Counted from the first letter of the stretch, positions 1-6,933 are shown. The stretch: 10,877 nucleotides of DNA from Eshraghiella sp964441705 (GCA_964441705.1 CAYTWF010000083.1:1-10877), one strand, 5' to 3'. Translations and numbers: made by a program. The notes: generated by a model from the sequence alone, not told the origin.

Positions 1-251
1 TCTCAGTAGCATCAGGTGGTGGTACAGGTAGAACACTTCATCCAGATAACATGGCAGCTGGCCCTGCATCATATGGTATGACAGATACACTTGGTCGTAT
101 GCATTCAGATGCACAGTTTGCTGGTTCTTCATCAGTTCCTGCACATGTAGAGATGATGGGACTTATCGGTGCGGGTAACAACCCTATGGTTGGTATGACA
201 GTTGCAGTTGCTGTATCCGTACAGGAAGCAGCTGACGCTGGCAAGTTCTAA
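1..251 (+). CDS. GGGtGRT-family protein, C-terminal end (partial)
   Basis: This is the 3' end of a gene that starts before the window, read in the frame whose first full codon is at base 3. The visible 82 residues begin SVASGGGTGRTLHPDNMA, which contains the GGGTGRT signature that gives the GGGtGRT protein family its name. The rest is rich in glycine, alanine and methionine and ends in AGKF before a TAA stop. The family is widespread in anaerobic Clostridia and its biochemical role is not established; as I recall, its genes often sit next to NifU-like Fe-S scaffold genes, but the upstream neighbour is outside the window. The ATG at base 51 is internal and not a start, because the signature motif lies upstream of it in the same frame. 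No separate terminator follows, so the riboswitch terminator at 323-371 may also end this transcript. Confidence 0.85.
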   Translation, partial: SVASGGGTGRTLHPDNMAAGPASYGMTDTLGRMHSDAQFAGSSSVPAHVEMMGLIGAGNNPMVGMTVAVAVSVQEAADAGKF

Positions 252-280
252 ATTTAGAGACAAGTTAATTAGATTGTAAC

Positions 281-338
281 AGGGAATGAAGTACTCCCTT
301 GGGTAACCTAAACTGCTTAATAGCTGATGACTTCTACG
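281..338 (+). promoter_or_regulatory. Fluoride riboswitch aptamer (crcB motif)
   Basis: The first stem is AGGGA/TCCCT (281-285 with 295-299), closing a loop that begins ATGAAGT. The second stem is GCT/AGC (315-317 with 322-324). The conserved 3' segment TGATGACTTCTACG (325-338) follows. The pseudoknot is visible: GAAGT (288-292) is the exact complement of ACTTC (330-334). The order and conserved bases match the Thermotoga petrophila fluoride aptamer, where GAGGCC pairs with GGCCTC and the 3' end reads CTGATGGCCTCTAC. A short extra element, GG-GTAA-CC (301-308), sits between the two stems. A known crcB-motif RNA binds one fluoride ion with magnesium and turns its gene on. The downstream gene here is a cation:proton antiporter. 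I could not place a convincing promoter just upstream. Confidence 0.93.
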
Positions 339-371
339 ATTATTCTTAGTCGCAGGAGGCATCAGCTTTTT
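323..371 (+). terminator. Intrinsic terminator forming the riboswitch expression platform
   Basis: GCTGATG (323-329) pairs perfectly with CATCAGC (360-366). The stem continues through CTTCT with AGGAG and then CGATTA with TAGTCG, with only two mismatches (330/359 and 336/353), to a TTCT loop at 343-346. It is followed by TTTTT (367-371). The 5' arm uses the same bases as the aptamer's second-stem 3' strand and pseudoknot 3' strand (323-338). Aptamer and terminator are therefore mutually exclusive: fluoride binding should block termination and let transcription reach the antiporter. The sequence shows the overlap directly; the on-switch direction is inferred from it and agrees with known fluoride riboswitches. 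Confidence 0.9.
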
Positions 372-393
372 GCGTAATACAGGAGGATTTATT

Positions 394-1599
394 ATGTTAG
401 CATCTATAGCACTTATTTTTCTTGTTGGTCTTGCAATGGGAGCGATATGTCAACGTCTTAAGCTCCCAGGAATTATAGGGATGCTTATTACAGGAATTGT
501 ACTGGGTCCATATATTTTGGATTTACTTGACCCATCTATATTGTCAATTTCAGCAGATTTGAGAAAAATTGCATTAATAATTATTTTACTAAAGGCAGGC
601 CTGGCACTTGATTTAAAGGACCTGTTAAAGGTTGGACGACCTGCCGTTCTACTTGCTTTTTTACCTGCATCCTTGGAAATTGCCGGGTATGTGCTGCTGG
701 CTCCGTTATTACTGGGAATAAACCGAATGGAAGCAGCAGTTATGGGGGCAGTTTTGGCAGCTGTTTCTCCGGCCGTTGTAGTACCAAGGATGGTAAATCT
801 TATAGAGAAAAAAATTGGGACTGAAAAGGCGGTTCCTCAGATGATTATGGCAGGAGCCTCTTGTGATGATATATTTGTAATAGTTTTATTCACAACCTTT
901 TTGAGTATGTCACAGGGTAAAGATGCCAATATCATGGCATTTGTTGATATACCAATATCAATTATCCTTGGAGTAGCATTAGGAGCTGCTACGGGTTTTG
1001 GACTGTATCTGTTTTTTGAAACTGCATATGCTCACAGGCATTGTGTGAGAAACAGCATGAAGGTAATAGTTGTCATTGGTTTTGCGTTGCTACTCGTGGC
1101 AGCTGAGGGATGGCTTGATGGGAAAATAGCTATATCAGGACTTTTAGCGGTTGTCAGCATGGCTTGTGTTATCAGGCTGAAAAGCACGGATTTCGTGTCT
1201 AAAAGACTGTCAGAAAAATTTGGAAAGTTATGGCTTGCAGCAGAGGTTATTTTATTTGTGCTGGTGGGAGCCACAGTGGACATTCGGTATACCTTAGGCG
1301 CTGGACTACCAGCTGTTATTATGATTGTATCAGCTCTTATTTTCAGGTCAGTGGGTGTATATATATGCGTGCTTGGAACAAAACTCAATTGGAGGGAAAG
1401 ACTATTTTGCATTATCGCATATGTGCCCAAGGCAACGGTTCAGGCGGCTATTGGTTCTGTTCCACTGGCTGTAGGACTGCCATGTGGAAAGATAATTCTT
1501 TCAGTTGCTGTTATGGCTATTATTATAACTGCACCATTGGGGGCGCTGGGAATGGATGCAGCTTATAAAAAATTATTAGCTACACAACGGCTTAATTGA
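394..1599 (+). CDS. Cation:proton antiporter, fluoride-riboswitch controlled
   Basis: This is a 401-residue polytopic membrane protein with about 12 hydrophobic segments, matching the sodium/hydrogen exchanger fold. The N-terminal helix is followed by CQRLKLPGIIGMLITGIVLGP, typical of the first part of CPA antiporters. The ion-binding double aspartate is present in SCDDIF (D158, D159). A SPAVVVPRM stretch fits the broken helix 4, and YVPKATVQAAIG near the C-terminus fits the conserved lysine helix. The start is the ATG at 394, seven bases after AGGAGG (381-386); an in-frame TTG at 370 lies in the terminator U-tract and is rejected. The family exchanges Na+ or K+ for H+ across the cytoplasmic membrane. 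Control by a fluoride riboswitch suggests a role in fluoride stress, either pH and cation balance after HF entry or ion export. Which ion it moves cannot be read from the sequence. Confidence 0.9.
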   Translation: MLASIALIFLVGLAMGAICQRLKLPGIIGMLITGIVLGPYILDLLDPSILSISADLRKIALIIILLKAGLALDLKDLLKVGRPAVLLAFLPASLEIAGYVLLAPLLLGINRMEAAVMGAVLAAVSPAVVVPRMVNLIEKKIGTEKAVPQMIMAGASCDDIFVIVLFTTFLSMSQGKDANIMAFVDIPISIILGVALGAATGFGLYLFFETAYAHRHCVRNSMKVIVVIGFALLLVAAEGWLDGKIAISGLLAVVSMACVIRLKSTDFVSKRLSEKFGKLWLAAEVILFVLVGATVDIRYTLGAGLPAVIMIVSALIFRSVGVYICVLGTKLNWRERLFCIIAYVPKATVQAAIGSVPLAVGLPCGKIILSVAVMAIIITAPLGALGMDAAYKKLLATQRLN

Positions 1600-1601
1600 G
1601 A

Positions 1602-1630
1602 TTGTACAGAAATGGTGGTTGTGATATAAT
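1602..1630 (+). promoter_or_regulatory. Sigma-A promoter for the LytR-CpsA-Psr gene
   Basis: TTGTAC (1602-1607) and TATAAT (1625-1630) are separated by 17 bases, and the -10 is preceded by TGA, giving an extended TGn element. The -35 begins three bases after the antiporter stop codon. Transcription should start near 1637, leaving a leader of roughly 50 bases before the ATG at 1686. This separates the wall gene from the fluoride-controlled transcript. Confidence 0.75.
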
Positions 1631-1685
1631 TTCCATAAGTGCATTACAATTAATAATATATAGAAGAGGGATGGACCTGGGGTAT

Positions 1686-2819
1686 ATGAGAAAGAGAAGA
1701 ATTAGAAAAAGAACACTTAGAACTATTGTTAAGACTATTTTGTATATTATGCTTATAGCCATTATTGCAGGTGTTGGATTTGGCGTTTTTTCTATTGTAA
1801 AATTTGTTAAGGGTAAATATGACAAGCTTACAATTACAGACATTGACCGAGACAAAATAACAATTGATTCCGAGATTTATGACAACAATACATCATTAAA
1901 AGGGTATACTAATTATCTTTTGCTTGGTTCGGATAAAAGAAAATACGTTGAAGGTGTGTCTGAGGATGAGGGCGCAGGTAATACAGATTCAATAATCATA
2001 TGTAGTGTCAATAATGATACTAATGAGATTAAGCTTGTGTCCGTATACAGAGATACACTAATGAAGACTACAGATATTAAAGATGGTTCTGACAAATACA
2101 AAAAGGCTACAGAGATATATGGATATGCAGGTGTAGAGGCTACAATAAGTGCAATTAATACCAGCCTTGACCTGGATATCAAGGACTATGTGCTTGTTAA
2201 TTTTGAGGGACTTATAAGAGTTGTTGACGCTGTAGGCGGTATAGATATAGAGATTAATGACCAGGAATGTTACTGGCTGAATCAATATCTTGTTGATACT
2301 GGTAAGAATACTGATATGACCTATGAAACAGTACCACAGGCGGGAATGGTTCACCTTAATGGAATTCAGGCTACAGCATATTGCAGAATAAGATATGATG
2401 AGAATCTTGATTATGGACGTGCACAGAGACAGAGAAGGGTTATTGAGCTTGTACTGCAGAAGGCTCAGACTATGGGATTGTCACAGCTTAATGCAGCGGT
2501 AGATGGAGTATTGGATAATCTGGAGACAAGTATTCCCGTATCAGAGCTTCTAAGTCTTTTAAAGGATGTTAAGAAGTACAGTATAGCAGAGCAGGCAGGA
2601 TTTCCGTTTGAAAAATATTCCTCTATCAAATATGTTAAAGAACTGGATATATATGACCCGGTATTTCCTGTGAATCTTTCGGCGAATGTAACAGAGCTGC
2701 ATAAATTTCTGTTTGGGGTGGATGATTATGATACCACAGACAAGCTTGATAAATTAAGTGCCTATTATGACAGGCTGCTCGAGGACAGTAAGAAAATTCC
2801 TGGTAATGTATATGAGTAA
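1686..2819 (+). CDS. LytR-CpsA-Psr (LCP) family cell-wall glycopolymer ligase
   Basis: This 377-residue protein has a very basic N-terminus (MRKRRIRKR), one transmembrane segment at about residues 16-40 and an extracellular LCP domain from about 75 to 270. LCP motifs are visible: YLLLGSDKR (D83, R85), GNTDSIII, SVYRDTLM (R122, D123), VNFEGLIRVVDAVGGIDI, and YGRAQRQRR (R245, R248, Q249). In the family these Arg and Asp residues bind the pyrophosphate of a lipid-linked glycan and Mg2+. LCP enzymes transfer teichoic acid or capsule-like polymers from undecaprenyl-pyrophosphate to peptidoglycan. The start at 1686 puts the basic residues directly ahead of the membrane helix. An ATG at 1671 would add MDLGY and lies immediately after GAGGG with no spacer, while 1686 has only a weak GGGG nearby, so the exact start is uncertain. 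The TTG at 1596 would overlap the promoter and is rejected. No polymer-synthesis genes are adjacent, so the glycan is unknown. Confidence 0.9.
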   Translation: MRKRRIRKRTLRTIVKTILYIMLIAIIAGVGFGVFSIVKFVKGKYDKLTITDIDRDKITIDSEIYDNNTSLKGYTNYLLLGSDKRKYVEGVSEDEGAGNTDSIIICSVNNDTNEIKLVSVYRDTLMKTTDIKDGSDKYKKATEIYGYAGVEATISAINTSLDLDIKDYVLVNFEGLIRVVDAVGGIDIEINDQECYWLNQYLVDTGKNTDMTYETVPQAGMVHLNGIQATAYCRIRYDENLDYGRAQRQRRVIELVLQKAQTMGLSQLNAAVDGVLDNLETSIPVSELLSLLKDVKKYSIAEQAGFPFEKYSSIKYVKELDIYDPVFPVNLSANVTELHKFLFGVDDYDTTDKLDKLSAYYDRLLEDSKKIPGNVYE

Positions 2820-2870
2820 AATACAGCCACATATCTGGCTGCAAAAAGGAACGTTATAAAATAATAACAC

Positions 2871-2899
2871 TTGAAAAAAATCTCTTTATGCTTCACAAT
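2871..2899 (+). promoter_or_regulatory. Probable promoter for the GH3 beta-glucosidase gene
   Basis: TTGAAA (2871-2876) and CACAAT (2894-2899) are separated by 17 bases. The -10 is imperfect (four of six) but correctly spaced and in an AT-rich setting. Both elements overlap the dyad at 2874-2925, and the predicted start near 2906 falls at the end of its loop, so RNA made here would lack the hairpin's 5' arm. Confidence 0.5.
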
Positions 2900-2925
2900 A
2901 AATAGTAGCATAAGGAGGTTTTTTT
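2874..2925 (+). terminator. Terminator-like hairpin that covers the GH3 gene's Shine-Dalgarno
   Basis: Bases 2874-2892 and 2907-2925 form a continuous 19-bp stem with two G-U wobbles and a 14-base loop (2893-2906). The outer seven pairs are an A7 tract with a T7 tract, and the inner part pairs TTATGCT with AGCATAA. The 3' arm contains AAGGAGG (2912-2918) and ends directly before the ATG at 2926. The A-tract/stem/T-tract form resembles an intrinsic terminator for the LCP gene upstream. In any RNA reading through from upstream, the Shine-Dalgarno would be paired. The pairing is seen directly; termination and translational blocking are inferred. Confidence 0.65.
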
Positions 2926-5694
2926 ATGGCAAAATACACATTAGATATGGAAGAATATTCATCCGCTGCAAGAAAAATGGTTGCAGAGGGACAGGTTCTT
3001 ATAAAGAATGACAAAGGAGTACTGCCATTGGCAAAGGGCAGTACGGTATCAGTATTTGGAAGAACCCAGCTTAATTATTACAAGAGCGGAACCGGCTCAG
3101 GTGGAATGGTTAACGTAAGTAAGGTAACGGGAATTATGGAGGCTCTCAGAGAAGCTGAGAATATCAGCGTTAATGAGAAGCTGGCTTCAATTTATACTGA
3201 ATGGGAGAAGGAGAATCCATTTGACAAGGGAACCGGCTGGGGAACACAGCCATGGTGCCAGAAGGAGATGCCACTTACAGATGATATGGTTAAGACTGCG
3301 TCAGAGGAGTCAGATACAGCTATAGTTATTATTGGACGTTCAGCTGGAGAGGACCAGGATAACTCTGATACGAAGGGCTCATACAGGCTTTCCGATGAAG
3401 AAGAACAGATGCTTGAGATTGTTAGAAAATATTATGACAGAATGGTGGTTGTTCTTAATGTAGGTAATATTATTGATATGTCATTTATGGATACATATTC
3501 ACCAGAGGCGGTGCTTTATGCATGGCAGGGCGGAATGATTGGCGGATATGGAACAGTGGATGTACTTACAGGTGCTGTATGTCCATCAGGACATTTGCCT
3601 GATACAATCGCTTACAGTATTCACGATTATGCGTCGGATAAGAATTTTGGCAATGATGACAGAGATTTGTATCAGGAGGATATATATGTTGGATACAGAT
3701 ATTTTCAGACCTTTGCACCTGATAAGGTAAGATATCCATTTGGCTATGGTTTATCCTATACAGATTTTGACATTCAGATTGATTCGGGAAGAGCTGTTGA
3801 CGGTCATTTTACCGTTAAGGCAGCAGTTAAAAATACAGGAGCATACACGGGCAAGGCTGTTGTCCAGTTATATGTTCAGGCTCCTCAGGGAGAACTTGGA
3901 CAGCCGGTACGAAAGCTTGCAGCATTTTATAAGACAGAAGATATTGCACCGGGAGCAGCGGAGGAGATTACTCTTGATGTGGCAATGAGTAGTCTTGCTT
4001 CTTATGATGATTCGGGTGTTACAGGTAACCGTTTCTGTTATGTACTGGAACAGGGTGAATATGTATTTTATCTTGGAGAGAATGTCAGGGATACTATTAA
4101 ATGCGGAGCTTATGTACAGGATACAACAAAGGTAACTCAAAGACTGAATCAGGCAGTGGCGCCGGTTACACATTTTACAAGAATCAAACCATCTGCCACT
4201 GTTAATAATGTATATACAGCCTCCATGGAGGAGGTTCCGGTTCGCAGCAGTGAATTCCGAGTACTCAGAGAGAATAATTATCCAGTCAATCTGGACGTAA
4301 CAGGGGATATGGGATATAAGCTTTCTGACGTTGAAGCAGGCAATGTGACAATGGAGCAGCTGGTTGCCCAGTTCTCAGATGATGACCTGTCATGTATTAT
4401 TCGTGGAGAGGGTATGGGAAGCCCTAAGGTAACACCTGGAACGGCGGCTGCCTTTGGCGGCGTATCTGAGAGCCTCAAAGCATATGGACTGCCTTGTGCA
4501 TGCTGCTCAGACGGACCCTCCGGAATGCGTCTGGACTGTGGAATGAAGGCATTTAGTCTTCCTAATGGAACGCTGATTGCAAGCTCTTTTAACGAGGAGC
4601 TGGCAGAGGAGCTGTATCACTTTACAGGAATAGAAATGACCAATGACCGAGTTGACGTACTGCTTGGACCAGGAATGAATATTCATAGACATCCTCTTAA
4701 TGGACGTAATTTTGAGTATTTCTCAGAGGACCCACTGTTAACCGGCAAGATGGCGGCAGCAGAACTGAGAGGTCTTCATCAGGGAGGAACAACAGGATGC
4801 ATCAAGCATTTTTGTGCCAATAACCAGGAGCATAACAGACATATGATTGACTCTGTTATTTCAGAAAGAGCTTTAAGAGAAATCTATCTTAAAGGCTATG
4901 AGTATGCTGTTAAGGAAGGAAATGGCGATGCCGTTATGACTACCTATGGTGCTGTAAATGGACAGTGGACTGCCGGAATGTATGAGCTTAACACTGTGAT
5001 TTTACGAGGAGAATGGGGCTTTGACGGTGTTGTAATGACTGACTGGTGGGCCAAAATAAGTCGAGAGGGCAAAGAGCCAGACCATGTTGACTTTGCTCAG
5101 ATGGCAGCTGCACAGAATGACCTGTATATGGTATGCCAGGATGGTGCTGTTAACAGCATTGGTGATACTACTCTTGCAGAGCTTGAAAGTGGATGGCTGC
5201 ATAGAGGAGAGCTCCAGCGTAATGCAATGAATATTTGCAGATTCCTTATCAGAACCCATGCATATGAGAGAATGAATGGTGAAGCTCCTGAGGTTGAGGT
5301 TATAGGTGGCGAAGAGGAAGAGACAATAGATTACACCAATATTAAGTATTATAAGGTAGAAGGTACTACTGAGATTGATATGTCCCACATTAATACAGAG
5401 AGGGGCAGCAGCTATGTGTATGCTCTTAATCTTGATAAGCCGGGAATATATGAATTCAGTATAACTGCAAGGTCTAATTCCGGTGAGCTTGCTCAAATGC
5501 CTGTAACATTTATTAATCAGGGATTTCCTGTCAGAATGTTTACATTCAACGGAACAGGAGGCGAGTGGGTAACAATGAGAACAGAGGCTGTTTTCTTTGA
5601 CAAATATCCAACCCAGAGGTTGTATTTTGGAGAAAGTGGTCTTGACGTAAAGAGTGTTAAATTAACATATCTTAAACCTGTTCCAATGAGGTAG
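2926..5694 (+). CDS. GH3 beta-glucosidase with permuted domain order
   Basis: This 922-residue glycoside hydrolase family 3 enzyme removes terminal beta-linked sugars (glucose, possibly xylose) from oligosaccharides. The usual order is reversed. First comes the alpha/beta sandwich domain (VLIKNDKGVLPL at about 25-36, GRSAGEDQD with E142 as candidate acid/base). Then a fibronectin III-like domain (VRYPFGYGLSYTDF, then VKNTGAYTGKAVVQLYVQ). The TIM barrel comes last (about 480-760), with SDGPSGMR (D529), NGRNFEYFSEDP (R594), IKHFCANNQE (K627, H628) and VVMTDWW, whose D706 is the predicted nucleophile. The same arrangement is known for Butyrivibrio fibrisolvens and Ruminococcus albus beta-glucosidases. 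The last 140 or so residues are an extra beta-rich segment, perhaps a sugar-binding module. There is no signal peptide, so the enzyme is probably cytoplasmic and acts on imported oligosaccharides. AAGGAGG sits seven bases before the ATG but inside a hairpin. Confidence 0.93.
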   Translation: MAKYTLDMEEYSSAARKMVAEGQVLIKNDKGVLPLAKGSTVSVFGRTQLNYYKSGTGSGGMVNVSKVTGIMEALREAENISVNEKLASIYTEWEKENPFDKGTGWGTQPWCQKEMPLTDDMVKTASEESDTAIVIIGRSAGEDQDNSDTKGSYRLSDEEEQMLEIVRKYYDRMVVVLNVGNIIDMSFMDTYSPEAVLYAWQGGMIGGYGTVDVLTGAVCPSGHLPDTIAYSIHDYASDKNFGNDDRDLYQEDIYVGYRYFQTFAPDKVRYPFGYGLSYTDFDIQIDSGRAVDGHFTVKAAVKNTGAYTGKAVVQLYVQAPQGELGQPVRKLAAFYKTEDIAPGAAEEITLDVAMSSLASYDDSGVTGNRFCYVLEQGEYVFYLGENVRDTIKCGAYVQDTTKVTQRLNQAVAPVTHFTRIKPSATVNNVYTASMEEVPVRSSEFRVLRENNYPVNLDVTGDMGYKLSDVEAGNVTMEQLVAQFSDDDLSCIIRGEGMGSPKVTPGTAAAFGGVSESLKAYGLPCACCSDGPSGMRLDCGMKAFSLPNGTLIASSFNEELAEELYHFTGIEMTNDRVDVLLGPGMNIHRHPLNGRNFEYFSEDPLLTGKMAAAELRGLHQGGTTGCIKHFCANNQEHNRHMIDSVISERALREIYLKGYEYAVKEGNGDAVMTTYGAVNGQWTAGMYELNTVILRGEWGFDGVVMTDWWAKISREGKEPDHVDFAQMAAAQNDLYMVCQDGAVNSIGDTTLAELESGWLHRGELQRNAMNICRFLIRTHAYERMNGEAPEVEVIGGEEEETIDYTNIKYYKVEGTTEIDMSHINTERGSSYVYALNLDKPGIYEFSITARSNSGELAQMPVTFINQGFPVRMFTFNGTGGEWVTMRTEAVFFDKYPTQRLYFGESGLDVKSVKLTYLKPVPMR

Positions 5695-5709
5695 AGTGGG
5701 AAGTGCCAT

Positions 5710-5775
5710 ATGGGCACAATAGAAGCAAGGGTTGTAGCTGTTGTAATTGCCATGCTATTGGCTTATTTTATTTAA
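5710..5775 (+). CDS. Possible 21-residue hydrophobic peptide
   Basis: Between the GH3 gene and the aldo/keto reductase gene, an ATG at 5710 opens a frame that begins MGTIEARVVAVV and ends AYFI before a TAA. Residues 8-21 are almost all hydrophobic, as in a single short membrane helix with a charged N-terminus. A weak GGGAAG (5698-5703) lies six bases upstream. The ATG falls in the loop of a small hairpin, GTGCC/GGCAC (5703-5707 with 5713-5717). Such a short open frame can arise by chance, and I recognise no family, so this is a candidate only. If translated, it would end 15 bases before the next gene's ATG and could be coupled to it. Confidence 0.25.
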   Translation: MGTIEARVVAVVIAMLLAYFI

Positions 5776-5790
5776 AAGGAGACAAAATTT

Positions 5791-6915
5791 ATGGAAAAAA
5801 GACACATTGATAAATTGGGGGTTGATACCTCACTGTTAGGCTTTGGGTGCATGAGATTTCCCACAGTAGATGGAAAGATTGATGAGAAATTATCTACAGA
5901 AATGCTGGATATGGCATATGATGCAGGGGTTAACTATTATGATACTGCATATCCATATCATGATAAAGAAAGTGAGCTTTTTGTAGGGAAATATCTTGAT
6001 TCCAAACCAAGAGAAAGCTATTATCTTGCAACCAAGCTTCCGGTATGGGAGATTCACAAGCTTGATGATGCAAAAGCAATGTTTGCAAAACAGCTTGAAA
6101 GAGTCCATAAGGATTATATTGATTTTTATCTTCTCCATGCTCTTGATATTGAGCGTTTCAGACAGATGAGAGATTTGGGTGTTATAGAATACTGTGAGGA
6201 GCTAAAAAAACAGGGTAAAATACGTTTCTTTGGATTCTCTTTCCATGACAGCTATGAGGCATTTGAAGAGATTGCTACATACAGAGACTGGGATTTTTGC
6301 CAGATTCAGTATAATTACATGGACGTTAATGAGCAGGCCGGGGATAAGGGGTATGCACTTACTGAGAAGCTGGGCATTCCTCTTGTTATTATGGAGCCTG
6401 TTAAGGGTGGTTCACTTGCAAAGCTTCCACAGGATATTATGGAGCTGCTTGTGGATAAAAATGCAAGTCCTGCATCATATGCATTAAGATTTGTTGCATC
6501 ACATCCTAATGTTAAGGTTGTACTTAGTGGTATGTCACAGCCTGAGCAGGTGCAGAATAATCTTGATACCTTTATTAATTTTAAGCCTTTGTCTGAGGAA
6601 GAGGAGCAGTCAATTGTAAGAATTCGAGAGGCAATGAATGCAAAGGTAAGAAATGGCTGTACGGGCTGTCGTTATTGCATGCCATGTCCTGCAGGAGTAG
6701 ATATTCCAGGTAACTTTAAAATCTGGAATGAATATAATATATATGATAATAAGGGCGCACTTTCATGGCAGTGGAATGAGAGCAAGGGAGAGAAAGCAAC
6801 AGCTGATTATTGCAGAAAATGTGGTTTATGTGAGACTAAATGTCCTCAGAAAATTAATATACGAAGGGATTTGGCAACATTAGAAAAAGAAATTACAGAT
6901 TTGCTTGAAATCTAA
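5791..6915 (+). CDS. Aldo/keto reductase with C-terminal 4Fe-4S ferredoxin-like domain
   Basis: This 374-residue protein has an N-terminal aldo/keto reductase barrel (about 1-275). It carries GFGCMRFP, the DTAYPY segment, ATKLP and LLHAL, which give the family's catalytic tetrad D51, Y56, K82 and H116. The C-terminal part has two cysteine clusters: C290, C293, C296 and C299 in CTGCRYCMPCPAG, and C341, C344, C347 and C351 in CRKCGLCETKCP. Both are followed by proline, as in bacterial ferredoxins, suggesting two 4Fe-4S clusters. The architecture is common in anaerobic Clostridia, where it may couple NAD(P)H-dependent carbonyl reduction to ferredoxin-like electron transfer; the substrate is unknown. 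AGGAG lies nine bases before the ATG. The gene follows the GH3 gene by 96 bases with no clear promoter or terminator, so co-transcription and a sugar-related substrate are plausible but unproven. Confidence 0.92.
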   Translation: MEKRHIDKLGVDTSLLGFGCMRFPTVDGKIDEKLSTEMLDMAYDAGVNYYDTAYPYHDKESELFVGKYLDSKPRESYYLATKLPVWEIHKLDDAKAMFAKQLERVHKDYIDFYLLHALDIERFRQMRDLGVIEYCEELKKQGKIRFFGFSFHDSYEAFEEIATYRDWDFCQIQYNYMDVNEQAGDKGYALTEKLGIPLVIMEPVKGGSLAKLPQDIMELLVDKNASPASYALRFVASHPNVKVVLSGMSQPEQVQNNLDTFINFKPLSEEEEQSIVRIREAMNAKVRNGCTGCRYCMPCPAGVDIPGNFKIWNEYNIYDNKGALSWQWNESKGEKATADYCRKCGLCETKCPQKINIRRDLATLEKEITDLLEI

Positions 6916-6933
6916 AAACAAATCATTTATAAT
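6905..6933 (+). promoter_or_regulatory. Sigma-A promoter for the CPA2 antiporter
   Basis: TTGAAA (6905-6910) and a perfect TATAAT (6928-6933) are separated by 17 bases. The -35 lies within the last four codons of the aldo/keto reductase gene. Transcription should start near 6940, about 34 bases before the ATG. Confidence 0.8.

Noticed and set aside
247..258. Palindrome TCTAAATTTAGA at the end of the GGGtGRT gene
   Set aside because: Short and AT-rich; it is expected by chance at about this size and has no promoter next to it.
370..393. TTG start 24 bases upstream of the first antiporter's ATG
   Set aside because: It lies in the riboswitch terminator's T run and precedes the AGGAGG ribosome site; the ATG at 394 is correctly spaced.
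1230..1568. 112-residue + strand frame inside the first antiporter gene
   Set aside because: It is an out-of-frame shadow of the antiporter with cysteine- and tyrosine-rich, low-complexity content.
1596..1685. TTG start overlapping the antiporter stop, extending the LCP protein by 30 residues
   Set aside because: The stretch contains the -35 and -10 of the gene's own promoter, and the basic N-terminus plus membrane helix begin at 1686.
2824..2841. Hairpin CAGCCA/TGGCTG just after the LCP stop, as a terminator
   Set aside because: It has only six pairs and is followed by CAAAAAGG rather than a T run on the + strand; the later hairpin at 2874-2925 is the better terminator.
5002..5496. 164-residue open frame on the minus strand inside the GH3 gene
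   Set aside because: It is opposite a clearly conserved coding region, shows no recognisable family and has no ribosome site; the same applies to the other minus-strand frames, such as 1032-1430 and 9174-9545.
5741..5769. TTGTAA-17-TATTTT as a promoter for the aldo/keto reductase
   Set aside because: Only four of six bases match in each box and the start would fall at the ribosome site, leaving almost no leader.
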